Assembly: GCF_004000745.1 (NCBI RefSeq)
Contig: NZ_BILV01000057.1
Span: forward strand, 1-40,905
From: Paenibacillus barengoltzii NBRC 101215
GTDB taxonomy: Bacteria; Bacillota; Bacilli; Paenibacillales; Paenibacillaceae
Length of the DNA: 40,905 bases
Direction: 5' to 3'
Shown: in pieces, positions 1 through 7,479 of the stretch
Layout of the letters: every line of letters starts with the position of its first letter
Numbering within the stretch: position 1 is the stretch's first letter
Made by a program: the position numbers and the translations under genes
The notes under the pieces: model-generated
The model's database searches: none
What the model was told of the DNA's origin: nothing
Seen by the model: the letters and a program-made list of their open reading frames with translations, nothing else

Positions 1-390
1 CAGCGCGTCCGCGACCCGCCGTTCCAGCTCAGCGGCGGGCACGCGCAGGTTCTCCGGGCCGAAGGCAACTTCGTCTTCGACCCGGCCCTGCACGAGCTGC
101 GCGTCGGGGTCCTGGAACACGACCCCGACGCGCCGAGCCACCTCGCCGATCGCCGCTTCTGCGGGATCGACGCCGTCCACGCGCACTCGGCCCGACCGGC
201 TCCCTCCCCCCGCACGGGGGAGATAACCGCTGATCAGCTGCGCCAGGGCCGATTTGCCGCTGCCGCTCGCGCCGACAACGGCCACCCACTCCCCGCGTTC
301 CACGGTGAGCGTCACGTCGCGCAGCGCCGGGGCGCCGCCTGGCTCAAAAGCATAGCTGACGTTCGCCAGCTCCAATGCCGGTTGCGGCAT
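1..390 (-). CDS. ECF transporter ATPase (EcfA-type), C-terminus cut by window edge
   Basis: ATP-binding subunit of an energy-coupling-factor vitamin importer; it would sit on the inner face of the membrane and power the EcfT/S-component complex. The visible 130 residues begin MPQPALELANVSYAF and contain a Walker A GASGSGKS and a Q-loop VFQDPDAQLVQ followed by EDEVAFGPENL, which is typical of CbiO/EcfA/YkoD ATPases. The start ATG lies one base after the TAA of the S-component gene, so the two are translationally linked. The signature motif, Walker B and the rest lie beyond base 1. ECF ATPases may be single or double-length (YkoD-like); the window cannot tell which. Confidence 0.9.
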   Translation of the reverse strand, partial: MPQPALELANVSYAFEPGGAPALRDVTLTVERGEWVAVVGASGSGKSALAQLISGYLPRAGGGSRSGRVRVDGVDPAEAAIGEVARRVGVVFQDPDAQLVQGRVEDEVAFGPENLRVPAAELERRVADAL

Positions 391-391
391 G

Positions 392-988
392 TTACGCCTC
401 CGCCCGGCCGCCGACCGCGAAGCGGCGCAGCAGCCCGCTGCTCGCCAGCGCATCGCCGAGCAGCTTGACCAACAGCCCGCATAGAATCATGCCGCTGAGT
501 ACCCGAACGACGAGGGCGATCAGCAGGACATCTATGCCCCACTTCGTGTAACCATACATTTGCGCCGCAAAAAAGAACCACAACGGCACCATCGCCCCGC
601 CGGTAATGAGCAGCATTGGCAAGCTCCAATTTTTATAACGAACAAGGGCAAAAGCGGCTTCCACAATCACCAAATAACAAGCCGCGGCCACAAAACAAGA
701 TAAAATGCCATAGGCCGTCCCCATAAACGCTTGGACAACCGCACCGATCCCATAAGTGATCAGAGCTGTCCCCGGTTTGCGGATAATATAATACGCCAGC
801 AAGCCATAAATCATATACAAACCGGTAATCGTTGAGGTGAGGATCGGTCCCCCCAGCCCATTCAGCGCTTGGTTCACCGGCGACAGAAACACCGTCATGA
901 CCGCATTCGCCGCGGCCAGCATCGCCATAAGCACAATATCAAGCGTCGTAAAGCGCTGAAACACTTTGCCGGAATTTCTCTCTTTCAT
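392..988 (-). CDS. ECF transporter S component, YkoE-like
   Basis: Integral-membrane substrate-binding subunit of an ECF importer. The protein has about 198 residues with five or six hydrophobic segments. It carries the YYIIRKPG..L..YGIGAVVQAFMG stretch that recalls the YkoE family, known in Bacillus for thiamin/HMP uptake. I chose ATG 988 (MKERNSGKV) because GAGAGG sits 9 bases upstream; an in-frame ATG at 1009 would overlap that site. It is followed without a gap by the ATPase gene and preceded by its own promoter with a BirA-type operator (1120-1152). Family membership argues for thiamin precursor but the operator argues for biotin or a biotin precursor, so the substrate is open. Confidence 0.82.
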   Translation of the reverse strand: MKERNSGKVFQRFTTLDIVLMAMLAAANAVMTVFLSPVNQALNGLGGPILTSTITGLYMIYGLLAYYIIRKPGTALITYGIGAVVQAFMGTAYGILSCFVAAACYLVIVEAAFALVRYKNWSLPMLLITGGAMVPLWFFFAAQMYGYTKWGIDVLLIALVVRVLSGMILCGLLVKLLGDALASSGLLRRFAVGGRAEA

Positions 989-1119
989 TTGAACCATCCT
1001 CTCATCCATTCGAAAAAATCACACTACATTTCTGCGTTTTACAACCTTGGGGCAAATTGTATTCGAAATTTCATACATATTTGCGTACTCCCCAGGCAAT
1101 CCCCTATTCAGCGCGACAA

Positions 1120-1152
1120 TTGTTAACCACAATTAATAATCTAGGTTAACAA
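1120..1152 (-). promoter_or_regulatory. BirA-type (biotin repressor) operator
   Basis: Perfect inverted repeat TTGTTAACC-N15-GGTTAACAA, extendable to 10 bp per arm (ATTGTTAACC/GGTTAACAAT). Sequence and spacing match the known Bacillus-type BirA operator found before bio and bioY genes. It covers the -10 box of the promoter at 1138-1166, so a bound BirA-biotinyl-AMP complex would block transcription of the S component and ATPase. Confidence 0.8.
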
Positions 1153-1166
1153 TCAACTCGCGTCAA
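1138..1166 (-). promoter_or_regulatory. sigma-A promoter of the S-component/ATPase genes
   Basis: -35 TTGACG (1161-1166), 17-bp spacer, -10 TAGATT (1138-1143) on the minus strand, about 150 bases before the S-component start. The -10 box lies inside the BirA-type operator. No TPP-riboswitch signature is visible in the leader. Confidence 0.7.
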
Positions 1167-1253
1167 GTCCTTTTTTCAAATTAAAGCCGGAACTGCCCTT
1201 ACCCTCAGGGCCTGCATGTCTGTAAAAACCGCCCTCCAACGAGTCAAATTCTG

Positions 1254-2015
1254 TTACAGCATCCACAGGCCCGCCGTCAGCACCAAGCTTGCCAGCATCG
1301 TCCATACCCCCGCCGCCTTCAGCGGTACATCTCGCAAAAACGTACGCTCCCGATACGCACCAAATCCCTTCACATCCATCGCTCCTGCGGTTTGTTCCAC
1401 ACGGCGGATCGCCCCGGTGAACACCGTGACCAACTGGCCCCGCCACTGCGCTAGCCGTTCGGCAATCCCCCGCGGTTTGCGACCCAACCGAAGTTTACGG
1501 GCGGCGGCCGCCTGTCTTCCTTCCTCCGCAAGCAACGGCAAGAACGTCATTGCCAGCGATACGCCAAATACGAACCGGTAAGGCAGCTTTAAACGAGTCG
1601 ACATCATCACAACAAAATCCTTGGGATTCGTGGATTCAATATACGCCAGCGAGGACAAAAATAAATTCACCAGCCGCAACGTCACGGCGGCAGCGTCCTC
1701 CAGCGCACGGCCTGAAATTGGCAGGATTCCTCCGCCTCCGGCACCTCCCTCTTGAAGTTGCACCGCCAGCGCAGTAACCACAAATAACGGCAGGCCAAAG
1801 CCCAAAATCCAGGCGATACGCCGCAATAACCGCCCCCAGCCGATTCCGGCCCCCAGCTTGGCCCCCGCTGCCAATGCCAGCAACAAGATCACCTGCCGCT
1901 CCAGCTCGTCCCAATGCATGGCAAGCGTAGCAATACAAGCTAACGCGACCAGCTTGCTTAGCGGATCCAAGCGGTGCAGCAGGCCGCCGCTATATTTCTG
2001 CTCAGACTTCCTCAT
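1254..2015 (-). CDS. ECF transporter transmembrane component EcfT
   Basis: Scaffold membrane protein that couples ECF ATPases to the S component. It has 253 residues: hydrophobic helices around 25-75, 90-110 and at the C-terminus, and a cytoplasmic part with the two ATPase-coupling motifs AARKLRLG and GAMDVKGFGAYRERT, equivalents of the A-R-G motifs of EcfT/CbiQ. ATG 2015 has GGGAGGAG 11 bases upstream. It starts 3 bases after the acetyltransferase stop, so these two are probably cotranscribed. It is separated from the S component by 244 bases holding the BirA-type operator, so T may be expressed independently of S and A. A domain start near residue 12 is usual for the family. Confidence 0.88.
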   Translation of the reverse strand: MRKSEQKYSGGLLHRLDPLSKLVALACIATLAMHWDELERQVILLLALAAGAKLGAGIGWGRLLRRIAWILGFGLPLFVVTALAVQLQEGGAGGGGILPISGRALEDAAAVTLRLVNLFLSSLAYIESTNPKDFVVMMSTRLKLPYRFVFGVSLAMTFLPLLAEEGRQAAAARKLRLGRKPRGIAERLAQWRGQLVTVFTGAIRRVEQTAGAMDVKGFGAYRERTFLRDVPLKAAGVWTMLASLVLTAGLWML

Positions 2016-2018
2016 CGC

Positions 2019-2591
2019 TTAAGTTGCTCCTCCCGAGTAATACTCTTTCTTCAACAAAGAATACATCAACAAATCCACAAAACCTTTCTCCGTCTTCTGA
2101 TATTCCCGAAGCAACCCCTCTTCCACAAACCCAAATCCTTTCAGCAATTTACGGGAAGCGTCGTTGCGCGGATCGACCAGCGCTTCAATCCGGTTCAGTC
2201 CCATCGTCTCGTAGCCGTACGCAAGCAACATTCGCAGCGCCTCCGACATATACCCGTGCCCCCAATATTCGCGGCCCAGGTCATAGCCGATTTCCCCGCG
2301 ATAAGCCCCGGCCAGCTCCCAAACATTATAACCGCAGCTGCCGATCAGCTTCTGTTCTTCCTTCAGCTCAATACCGAAACGGAGCGCATCCTCGCTCTCG
2401 GATAAACCGTTCAGCAGGTTAATCATTTCCCAAGCATCCTCCACCGAAGCAAACGGTGGAACATTCATATACTTAGTGACTTCCGGATCGCTCCAATACC
2501 GAAACATCACCTCGGCATCGCTTCGCTCCATCCGCCGCAGCCGCAGCCGTTCGCTTTCCAGCACAGGTATGTCTCCGCCGCATTTGTACAC
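2019..2591 (-). CDS. GNAT N-acetyltransferase, RimJ/RimL type
   Basis: Acetyl-CoA-dependent transferase of the RimJ/RimL branch (190 residues, normal length). Visible family features are the N-terminal LESERLRLRRMERSDAE, the acetyl-CoA loop GYDLGREYWGHGYMSEAL and the C-terminal DPRNDASRKLLKGFGFVEEG. Relatives acetylate ribosomal-protein N-termini or small molecules and antibiotics; the substrate here is unknown. GTG 2591 is preceded by GGGAGG at 9 bases. It lies 3 bases upstream of ecfT, a link I cannot explain functionally. Confidence 0.88.
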   Translation of the reverse strand: MYKCGGDIPVLESERLRLRRMERSDAEVMFRYWSDPEVTKYMNVPPFASVEDAWEMINLLNGLSESEDALRFGIELKEEQKLIGSCGYNVWELAGAYRGEIGYDLGREYWGHGYMSEALRMLLAYGYETMGLNRIEALVDPRNDASRKLLKGFGFVEEGLLREYQKTEKGFVDLLMYSLLKKEYYSGGAT

Positions 2592-2642
2592 GTTCGCCTT
2601 CCTCCCTTTCCACTTGTGGTCATGGATCGCAGCATCTTTAAC

Positions 2643-2672
2643 TAGCTAATCATATCGGAATGGGCACGTCAA
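2643..2672 (-). promoter_or_regulatory. possible promoter of the acetyltransferase-ecfT pair
   Basis: -35 TTGACG (2667-2672) and a poor -10 TAGCTA (2643-2648) at 18 bp spacing on the minus strand. The weak -10 keeps confidence low. Confidence 0.3.
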
Positions 2673-2780
2673 AGGGACAGGAGAAATTTTCCCTACGGCG
2701 ATTTTCCTTCCAACTTTTCGGTGATACTATAAAAGCGTAAGAGAGCTTCATGGATAGGCTCGCAAGGAGGAACCAGCAAC

Positions 2781-3737
2781 ATGGTATTTACGATCGTTAT
2801 TTTGTTTTTCATGCTGATTGTTTTGGCATTCGTAACTGGTCTGCCGCGTTTTGCGGTGCGCCAAATCACCCAGATGCGACTGCAGACGAACGAGAGCATC
2901 TACGAGTATTTGGAACGAACCGGGGTATTTACGCGCGACCAATTCGAACGGCTGCCGAAACGACAAGTTCAAGTCCGATCCCGAGATGGGCTGAAGCTTA
3001 ACGGGTATGTTCTGGAACTGTTTCCGGGAAGCCAACGCTGGATGATCATCGTCCACGGCTATACGGTTTCCTTGCTCGCTTCCACGCAATACATTGACGT
3101 GTTCCGGAAGGCAGGGTTTAACATTCTGCTGGTCGATCAACGTCGACATGGCGGCAGCGAGGGGGATTACACGACCTATGGATATCAGGAAAAATACGAT
3201 GTCCAAGCCTGGGTCAACTGGATTTTGGAGCATTACGGGGAAAAGAGTGTGATCGGCCTGCATGGCCAATCGTTGGGGGGTGGAACGGTGCTGGAGTATC
3301 TTACCATCGCCCATCCAAACGTGAGATTTGTGATCGCGGACTGCCCTTACTCGGATTTGACAGAGCTCATTCGACATCAGATCAGCAAGCTGAACAAGCT
3401 TCCAGCCAAACCGCTCTTGCCGCTGGTCGATAAGTTGCTGCATCGCAAAGCCGGCTTCCGTCTGCATCAGGTCAGCCCGATTAAAGCCGTTGAGAACAGC
3501 ACGCTGCCGGTGTTGTTTATCCACGGGACGGAGGACAACTACGTTCCCACTTATATGAGCCGGGAGATGTATCAAGTGAAGCCTGAACCTAAAGAACTGT
3601 TGCTCGTGGAAGGCGCGGTTCATGCCAATGCATACGGCATCAATCCGAAGCGGTATACCGAGGTGGTCCATGCCTTCATCGAGAAGGCTCTTGGCGCAGA
3701 AATGCCTGAGGCGACCGCTTATTTGCCAAGCATTTGA
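2781..3737 (+). CDS. membrane-anchored alpha/beta hydrolase
   Basis: Serine hydrolase of the alpha/beta-fold family (318 residues) with one N-terminal transmembrane segment (about 3-20). The catalytic triad can be read: nucleophile Ser164 in HGQSLGGG, Asp252 in FIHGTEDNYVP and His281 in EGAVHANAY; the oxyanion region is IIVHGYTVS. Similar anchored hydrolases are widespread in Bacillales and usually of unknown substrate. ATG 2781 has GGAGGAA upstream. The last 19 bases overlap the convergent Spo0E-like gene. Confidence 0.9.
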   Translation: MVFTIVILFFMLIVLAFVTGLPRFAVRQITQMRLQTNESIYEYLERTGVFTRDQFERLPKRQVQVRSRDGLKLNGYVLELFPGSQRWMIIVHGYTVSLLASTQYIDVFRKAGFNILLVDQRRHGGSEGDYTTYGYQEKYDVQAWVNWILEHYGEKSVIGLHGQSLGGGTVLEYLTIAHPNVRFVIADCPYSDLTELIRHQISKLNKLPAKPLLPLVDKLLHRKAGFRLHQVSPIKAVENSTLPVLFIHGTEDNYVPTYMSREMYQVKPEPKELLLVEGAVHANAYGINPKRYTEVVHAFIEKALGAEMPEATAYLPSI

Positions 3738-3919
3738 CTTTGGGCCATCACGATATACTGATCCAGACGCTGGCTTAATTCCAGAATGGTGCCGCTGCTG
3801 AAGTCATCTTGGGTAGCGGCATTCATCAACTCCATACGCAGATGCTCGATGGTTGCCTTCAAGTCGTTGCTGATTTTATTATTGGTACAGCTTGCGCTTC
3901 GGAGAGATTGAGGTACCAT
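3719..3919 (-). CDS. Spo0E-family aspartyl-phosphate phosphatase
   Basis: Small protein (66 residues) with the Spo0E signature: a first helix IEHLRMELMNAA and a second helix with SQRLDQYIV, matching the conserved SQxLDxxIV motif. Family members dephosphorylate Spo0A-phosphate and so delay sporulation. ATG 3919 is chosen because AAAGGTGAT lies 5-6 bases upstream; the longer reading frame begins at GTG 3928 inside that site. The gene is convergent with the hydrolase and their ends overlap by 19 bases, with no terminator hairpin visible between them. Many Spo0E paralogues exist per genome, so the exact target is uncertain. Confidence 0.85.
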   Translation of the reverse strand: MVPQSLRSASCTNNKISNDLKATIEHLRMELMNAATQDDFSSGTILELSQRLDQYIVMAQSQMLGK

Positions 3920-4139
3920 AAAAATCACCTTTTCATTAATCTTGTCCCTATTTTATCGCATGATGCCAAAAAACATATTTTGCAAATTTGATAAAAAATA
4001 GCACTCAGTGTCGGACTTTGTAAGATTTTAACGTTCCCTTTCCATCTGGGTGCTATCACTCGACAAAAAACTCCTTTATAATAGACCTATCGCTGCCGGC
4101 AACCTGATCACGCCGTCAGTTTTAAGGAGGGAATGATGC

Positions 4140-4631
4140 ATGTTTCATGCCAATGAATATAGCGGTACCCGCAAAGAGCAGCAGCAAGCTGTCTTGTCGC
4201 AGCTTCAAGCGCTCATCAGCGGAGAAACGAACCAGGTAGCCAATTTAGCTAATGCGGCTGCCCTGTTGAACCATTACCTGGACGATATCAACTGGGTGGG
4301 CTTTTACTTATACGACGGCAACGAGCTCGTGCTCGGACCGTTTCAGGGCCTACCGGCCTGCATTCGGATCCCGCTTGGCAAAGGAGTCTGCGGCACCAGT
4401 GCAGAACGCCGCGAAACGCTGCGGGTGGAGGATGTCCACGCTTTCCCAGGCCACATTGCCTGTGATGCAGCATCCAACAGCGAGATCGTCGTGCCCATCG
4501 TGAAGGAGGACCGGCTGATCGGCGTTCTGGACATCGATAGTCCGCGGAAAGGTCGGTTTGACGCAGAAGACCAAGCGTTTCTTGAGCAATTCGTGGCGAC
4601 GCTGGTTCAACAGCTGCCAGTTCCCGCTTAA
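4140..4631 (+). CDS. free methionine-(R)-sulfoxide reductase (GAF domain)
   Basis: Reduces free Met-R-sulfoxide using thioredoxin; cytoplasmic oxidative-damage repair. It has 163 residues forming a single GAF domain with NWVGFYLYDG, GKGVCGT and the hallmark HAFPGHIACDAASNSEIVVPI. Three cysteines at 74, 84 and 108 keep exactly the spacing of the redox cysteines of E. coli fRMsr (84, 94, 118). The start has AAGGAGGG upstream. A -10 TATAAT lies at 4077-4082 with no convincing -35. Monocistronic: a strong terminator follows. Confidence 0.93.
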   Translation: MFHANEYSGTRKEQQQAVLSQLQALISGETNQVANLANAAALLNHYLDDINWVGFYLYDGNELVLGPFQGLPACIRIPLGKGVCGTSAERRETLRVEDVHAFPGHIACDAASNSEIVVPIVKEDRLIGVLDIDSPRKGRFDAEDQAFLEQFVATLVQQLPVPA

Positions 4632-4754
4632 AGGCGGATAACCGAAGCTTACACTGACTGCGCCAGGTTACGATTCCTGCAAAAATGCAGTTTTTCTCGC
4701 TCGAAACGCCGAATTTCCGGAAATGAGCAAAAAAAAAACCGCCACAAGTAAACG

Positions 4755-4807
4755 AAAGCGCGAGCCTAGGGCCAAACGAAACGGCCATCTAAGCTCGCGC
4801 TTTTTCA
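4755..4807 (+). terminator. Rho-independent terminator after fRMsr gene
   Basis: Perfect 11-bp stem AAAGCGCGAGC/GCTCGCGCTTT with a small inner GGCC/GGCC hairpin and a following T run (4801-4805). It also lies just beyond the end of the convergent mutS2-like gene. Confidence 0.85.
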
Positions 4808-4841
4808 CCTATACCCGGCGCCGACGCCGGCTAATTCCCGT

Positions 4842-6932
4842 TCAAAGTCCATCCTCCCCCGGTTTCTTAATGATCATTAATCCTTCCACGTGCCGTTTGC
4901 TCATCAGCTTGCGCTTTTTCCGGTTTTCCTTCGAATCGAAGACGATGTCCAAGTCGTAATCCTCCGGATACAGAGACTCGCTCTTGAGATATGGCTTTAA
5001 GCGTTTATGGTTCACCTTGATTTTCTGCTTCTGGACCTGAACTAACGCCATACCGCGAAAATCCGGCGGTTCCACGACGATGCCAATCTTCCCGATGGAG
5101 GTGACGAGAACGGCGTCACCCACCTCAAACTTACGGGGAAGCGAAAGGGCTGCTTCTCCGGTTAACGCCCCGGCGTCAGCAGGTTGACCTGCGCCCCCTC
5201 CGTCCTCCTTTCTTTGACCGTTCAAGCCTGCTCGCAAGGCTTCCGGTTGTGCCGTCACTCCCGCCTCCTTCTCCCGCTGTCCCGTTTCTCGCGAGCTCCC
5301 GGGCACAGAAGACGCCTTGCCTCGCCCATCTCTCGCTTCCGCTGCCGGCTTCGCCGGAACGATCTCATCCCAGCGCAGACCGCCGCTGCCAGAGCCATCG
5401 GGGGATTGCTGGCGGCTGACAATATGCTGCGAGCGTTCGATGATCCCGCCGGACATCCCGAGCTTGCGGGCGATTTCGATCGCATAACTGCGACCGGATT
5501 GCCCGATGGTCAGCCGGTACAGCGGACGCAACGTCTCGGCGTCGAATTCCATCCGCGCGTTCTCAAATCCTTCCGCCCGGGAGGCGAACGTCTTGAGTTC
5601 GTTGAAATGGGTCGTGACCATAACCGTTGACCCTTTCCGGGCGAACTCTTCCAGAATCGCGATCGACAAGGCGATCCCTTCGCCGGGATCGGTCCCCGCC
5701 GCCAGCTCATCGACCAGCACCAGGGTTGCAGGCCCCGCCTCCTTCAGAATTTGCACCAGTGCGCCAATCTGAGCGGAGAACGTGCTGAGCGACTGTTCCA
5801 GGTTCTGACCGTCCCCGATGACGGCGCGAATGCCCTGGTACACCGCAAAGCGGCTGCCCGGTGATACCGGTACCAGCAGCCCCGACTGCACCATCAACGT
5901 CAGCAGGCCAAACGTCTTCAGAACGACCGTCTTCCCGCCGGTATTGGGGCCGGTGATAATCAGCGTCCGGTACTCTCTTCCGATTGCCATATCCAGGGGA
6001 ACCATCAATTGCAGAAGCTTCGGATGCTTGGCCCCGCGAATCACCGTCTCTCCGGTCTCGCTGAGCTGCACCTCGATCCCGCCAATCGCCGCTGCGTATT
6101 TCGCCTTGGCAAAAATAAAATCATACAACCCTGTAATCTCGATATTCCGGATCAGATCAGCCGCTTCCCGTTCGACCAATCCGGCAAGGTATCCGAGGAT
6201 TTTCGCTTCCTCCCGCGCCTCTTCGCCTTGAAGCAGCTCCAGCTCGCCTTGCAAGGCAGCAACCTCCTGCGGTTCGATGAACGCGGTCTGCCCGCTGGTC
6301 GATTGGTCCAGCATCCGGCCGTTAACTTGCTTGTAGTAGTCTTTTTTCACCGGAATCACATATCTGCCGCCGCGCACGCTGACGATGTTCTCCTGCAAAA
6401 TCGAAGCATGCCGAGCCATGACGGCCTGAATCCGCTTCTGGATCCGCTCTTTGACGATGCTGATTTTTTTGCGTACCTTCTCCAGCTCCCGGCTGGCGTC
6501 ATCCATAATCACTCCGTGCCGGATGCAGCGGAGAATCTCCTGCTGCAGAGCAGGCAAGTCCTGCAAATCCGCCGCATAGACACCGATTCTCCAGGCCAGC
6601 TCGCCTTTGGCGGCCATATATTTCTTAAGCTGCCCGCAGCTGTGCAGGAACATCTGCACCGCCGTCAAATCCTGCTCTGTGAACAGATAGCCTGTGCCCA
6701 GCAAAGAGACGACCTGCTCGATCCCTTCCAGCGAAGGCAGCGGGACACTGGCTCCTTTTCCATACAGGGCAAGCGCCTCCGCCGTTTCCGCCATCGCCCG
6801 CTCGACGGCCCGCTTCTCCATCATCGGTGCGAGCTCTTCGATGCGTTTTCGACCAGCATAAGATACTGCATATCTCAGCAATTCCTGTTTGATGCTTTCA
6901 TATTCCAATGTGCTTAGTGAAAATCTTTCCAA
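4842..6932 (-). CDS. MutS2-family ATPase lacking the Smr domain
   Basis: MutS-superfamily ATPase of 696 residues. Order: N-terminal MutS2-type helical region with a long coiled segment (about 145-180), clamp region with QENIVSVRGGRYVIPVK and STSGQTAFIEP, then the ATPase with Walker A GPNTGGKT (328-335), Walker B LVLVDELAAGTDP (about 404-416) and the switch TTHFNELK; a low-complexity Gly/Ala/Glu linker (about 510-600); and a KOW-like barrel (KFEVGDAVLVTSIGKIGIVVE). Full MutS2 is about 785 residues and ends in an Smr nuclease domain; here the protein stops after a basic tail (RKKRKLMSKRH) and a terminator follows, so no Smr remains out of frame. TTG start with AGGAGG 7 bases upstream. Likely a paralogue acting in recombination suppression or ribosome rescue, roles known for MutS2. 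Confidence 0.88.
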   Translation of the reverse strand: MERFSLSTLEYESIKQELLRYAVSYAGRKRIEELAPMMEKRAVERAMAETAEALALYGKGASVPLPSLEGIEQVVSLLGTGYLFTEQDLTAVQMFLHSCGQLKKYMAAKGELAWRIGVYAADLQDLPALQQEILRCIRHGVIMDDASRELEKVRKKISIVKERIQKRIQAVMARHASILQENIVSVRGGRYVIPVKKDYYKQVNGRMLDQSTSGQTAFIEPQEVAALQGELELLQGEEAREEAKILGYLAGLVEREAADLIRNIEITGLYDFIFAKAKYAAAIGGIEVQLSETGETVIRGAKHPKLLQLMVPLDMAIGREYRTLIITGPNTGGKTVVLKTFGLLTLMVQSGLLVPVSPGSRFAVYQGIRAVIGDGQNLEQSLSTFSAQIGALVQILKEAGPATLVLVDELAAGTDPGEGIALSIAILEEFARKGSTVMVTTHFNELKTFASRAEGFENARMEFDAETLRPLYRLTIGQSGRSYAIEIARKLGMSGGIIERSQHIVSRQQSPDGSGSGGLRWDEIVPAKPAAEARDGRGKASSVPGSSRETGQREKEAGVTAQPEALRAGLNGQRKEDGGGAGQPADAGALTGEAALSLPRKFEVGDAVLVTSIGKIGIVVEPPDFRGMALVQVQKQKIKVNHKRLKPYLKSESLYPEDYDLDIVFDSKENRKKRKLMSKRHVEGLMIIKKPGEDGL

Positions 6933-6979
6933 GGGAAAGCCTCCTTCAAATGGGGTTAATCTTCCTTCTTTTCGGAAAT

Positions 6980-7016
6980 AAAAAAGGCAAAGGACGCACG
7001 TATGCCATCCTTTGCC
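6980..7016 (-). terminator. Rho-independent terminator, minus strand
   Basis: Stem GGCAAAGGA/TCCTTTGCC (6986-6994/7008-7016) followed on the minus strand by a T-rich run (TTTTTTATTT). It lies upstream of the mutS2-like gene, so it ends some transcript coming from above 7020, not mutS2. Confidence 0.75.
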
Positions 7017-7051
7017 TATACTCCTCCCGCTCGCTGCCGATCTAAATAATC

Positions 7052-7080
7052 AAAAAAGCCGTGCTGAAAACAGCACGGCT
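7052..7080 (-). terminator. Rho-independent terminator, minus strand
   Basis: Perfect 10-bp stem AGCCGTGCTG/CAGCACGGCT with a 4-base loop and, on the minus strand, six T residues directly after. It forms the 3' end of the candidate RNA and is in tandem with the terminator at 6980-7016. Confidence 0.85.
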
Positions 7081-7256
7081 TCATCGTTATACAGATAACG
7101 GCAGCTACTCGGATGAGCTGCAAGATGCTTTCGTGTGTGTTCTTAACTACTTCATAGACCGAAACAAGCGTACGGGAAAATACATGCACGCTTATAGCTC
7201 AAGCGGCACGTTCTGTACCCTGTGTAACCGTCTCTATGAGATTACTAGTTAAGAAC
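7052..7256 (-). ncRNA. candidate structured RNA (unidentified)
   Basis: Read on the minus strand, this 205-base stretch begins GTTCTTAACTA, pairs that with TAGTTAAGAAC at 7139-7150 (11 bp, then a second block CAUAGA/UCUAUG), encloses a smaller hairpin containing CGCTT/AAGCG, then continues with hairpins GCAGCT/AGCTGC (7101-7121) and CGTTAT/ATAACG (7085-7100), and ends in a textbook terminator. The density of local hairpins and the terminator suggest an RNA gene. No clear promoter was found; just upstream AGAGGAG precedes a 7-codon ATG reading frame ending in the first arm. I do not recognise the family. A degraded mobile element with inverted ends is the alternative. Confidence 0.4.
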
Positions 7257-7292
7257 CTTCACCGACATCAATATCTCTCCTCTTTAGAGGTT

Positions 7293-7462
7293 GTTCTAAA
7301 AGTCATCTTTCGATCACGAAGCTAACTCATCGAAGTTTACTCGACATCGAATCTTGAATTCACCCGGGCCTTCCGTTGCTCACGTAGCTTCCAGCTACGC
7401 TCTGCTACTCAGTCCCTAGCTTCATTCAACCTTCTCGGTGCTCCAAACCTGACTTGTAGAAC
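7293..7462. repeat. MITE-like element with short inverted ends
   Basis: The 170-bp stretch starts GTTCTAAAAGTC (7293-7304) and ends GACTTGTAGAAC (7451-7462), inverted copies with one mismatch. It contains an internal CGTAGCT/AGCTACG palindrome (7383-7399) and no usable reading frame. Its first 30 bases recur exactly at 7480-7509. This looks like a non-autonomous dispersed repeat; no transposase is present. Confidence 0.55.
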
Positions 7463-7479
7463 TTTCATTAAATCGGGTG

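Noticed and set aside
1010..1253. TPP riboswitch before the YkoE-like gene
   Set aside because: The conserved CTGAGA and ACCTGAT-type elements are absent; the BirA-type operator is the visible control.
2748..3671. 307-residue minus-strand frame opposite the hydrolase
   Set aside because: Antisense shadow; the plus strand has a complete catalytic triad and good ribosome site.
4640..4841. Smr domain lost by frameshift from the mutS2-like gene
   Set aside because: Too little space before the terminator and no Smr-like sequence in the other frames.
7061..7252. 63-residue plus-strand reading frame
   Set aside because: No ribosome site, starts inside a terminator stem, no family resemblance; the hairpin-rich minus-strand RNA reading explains the region better.
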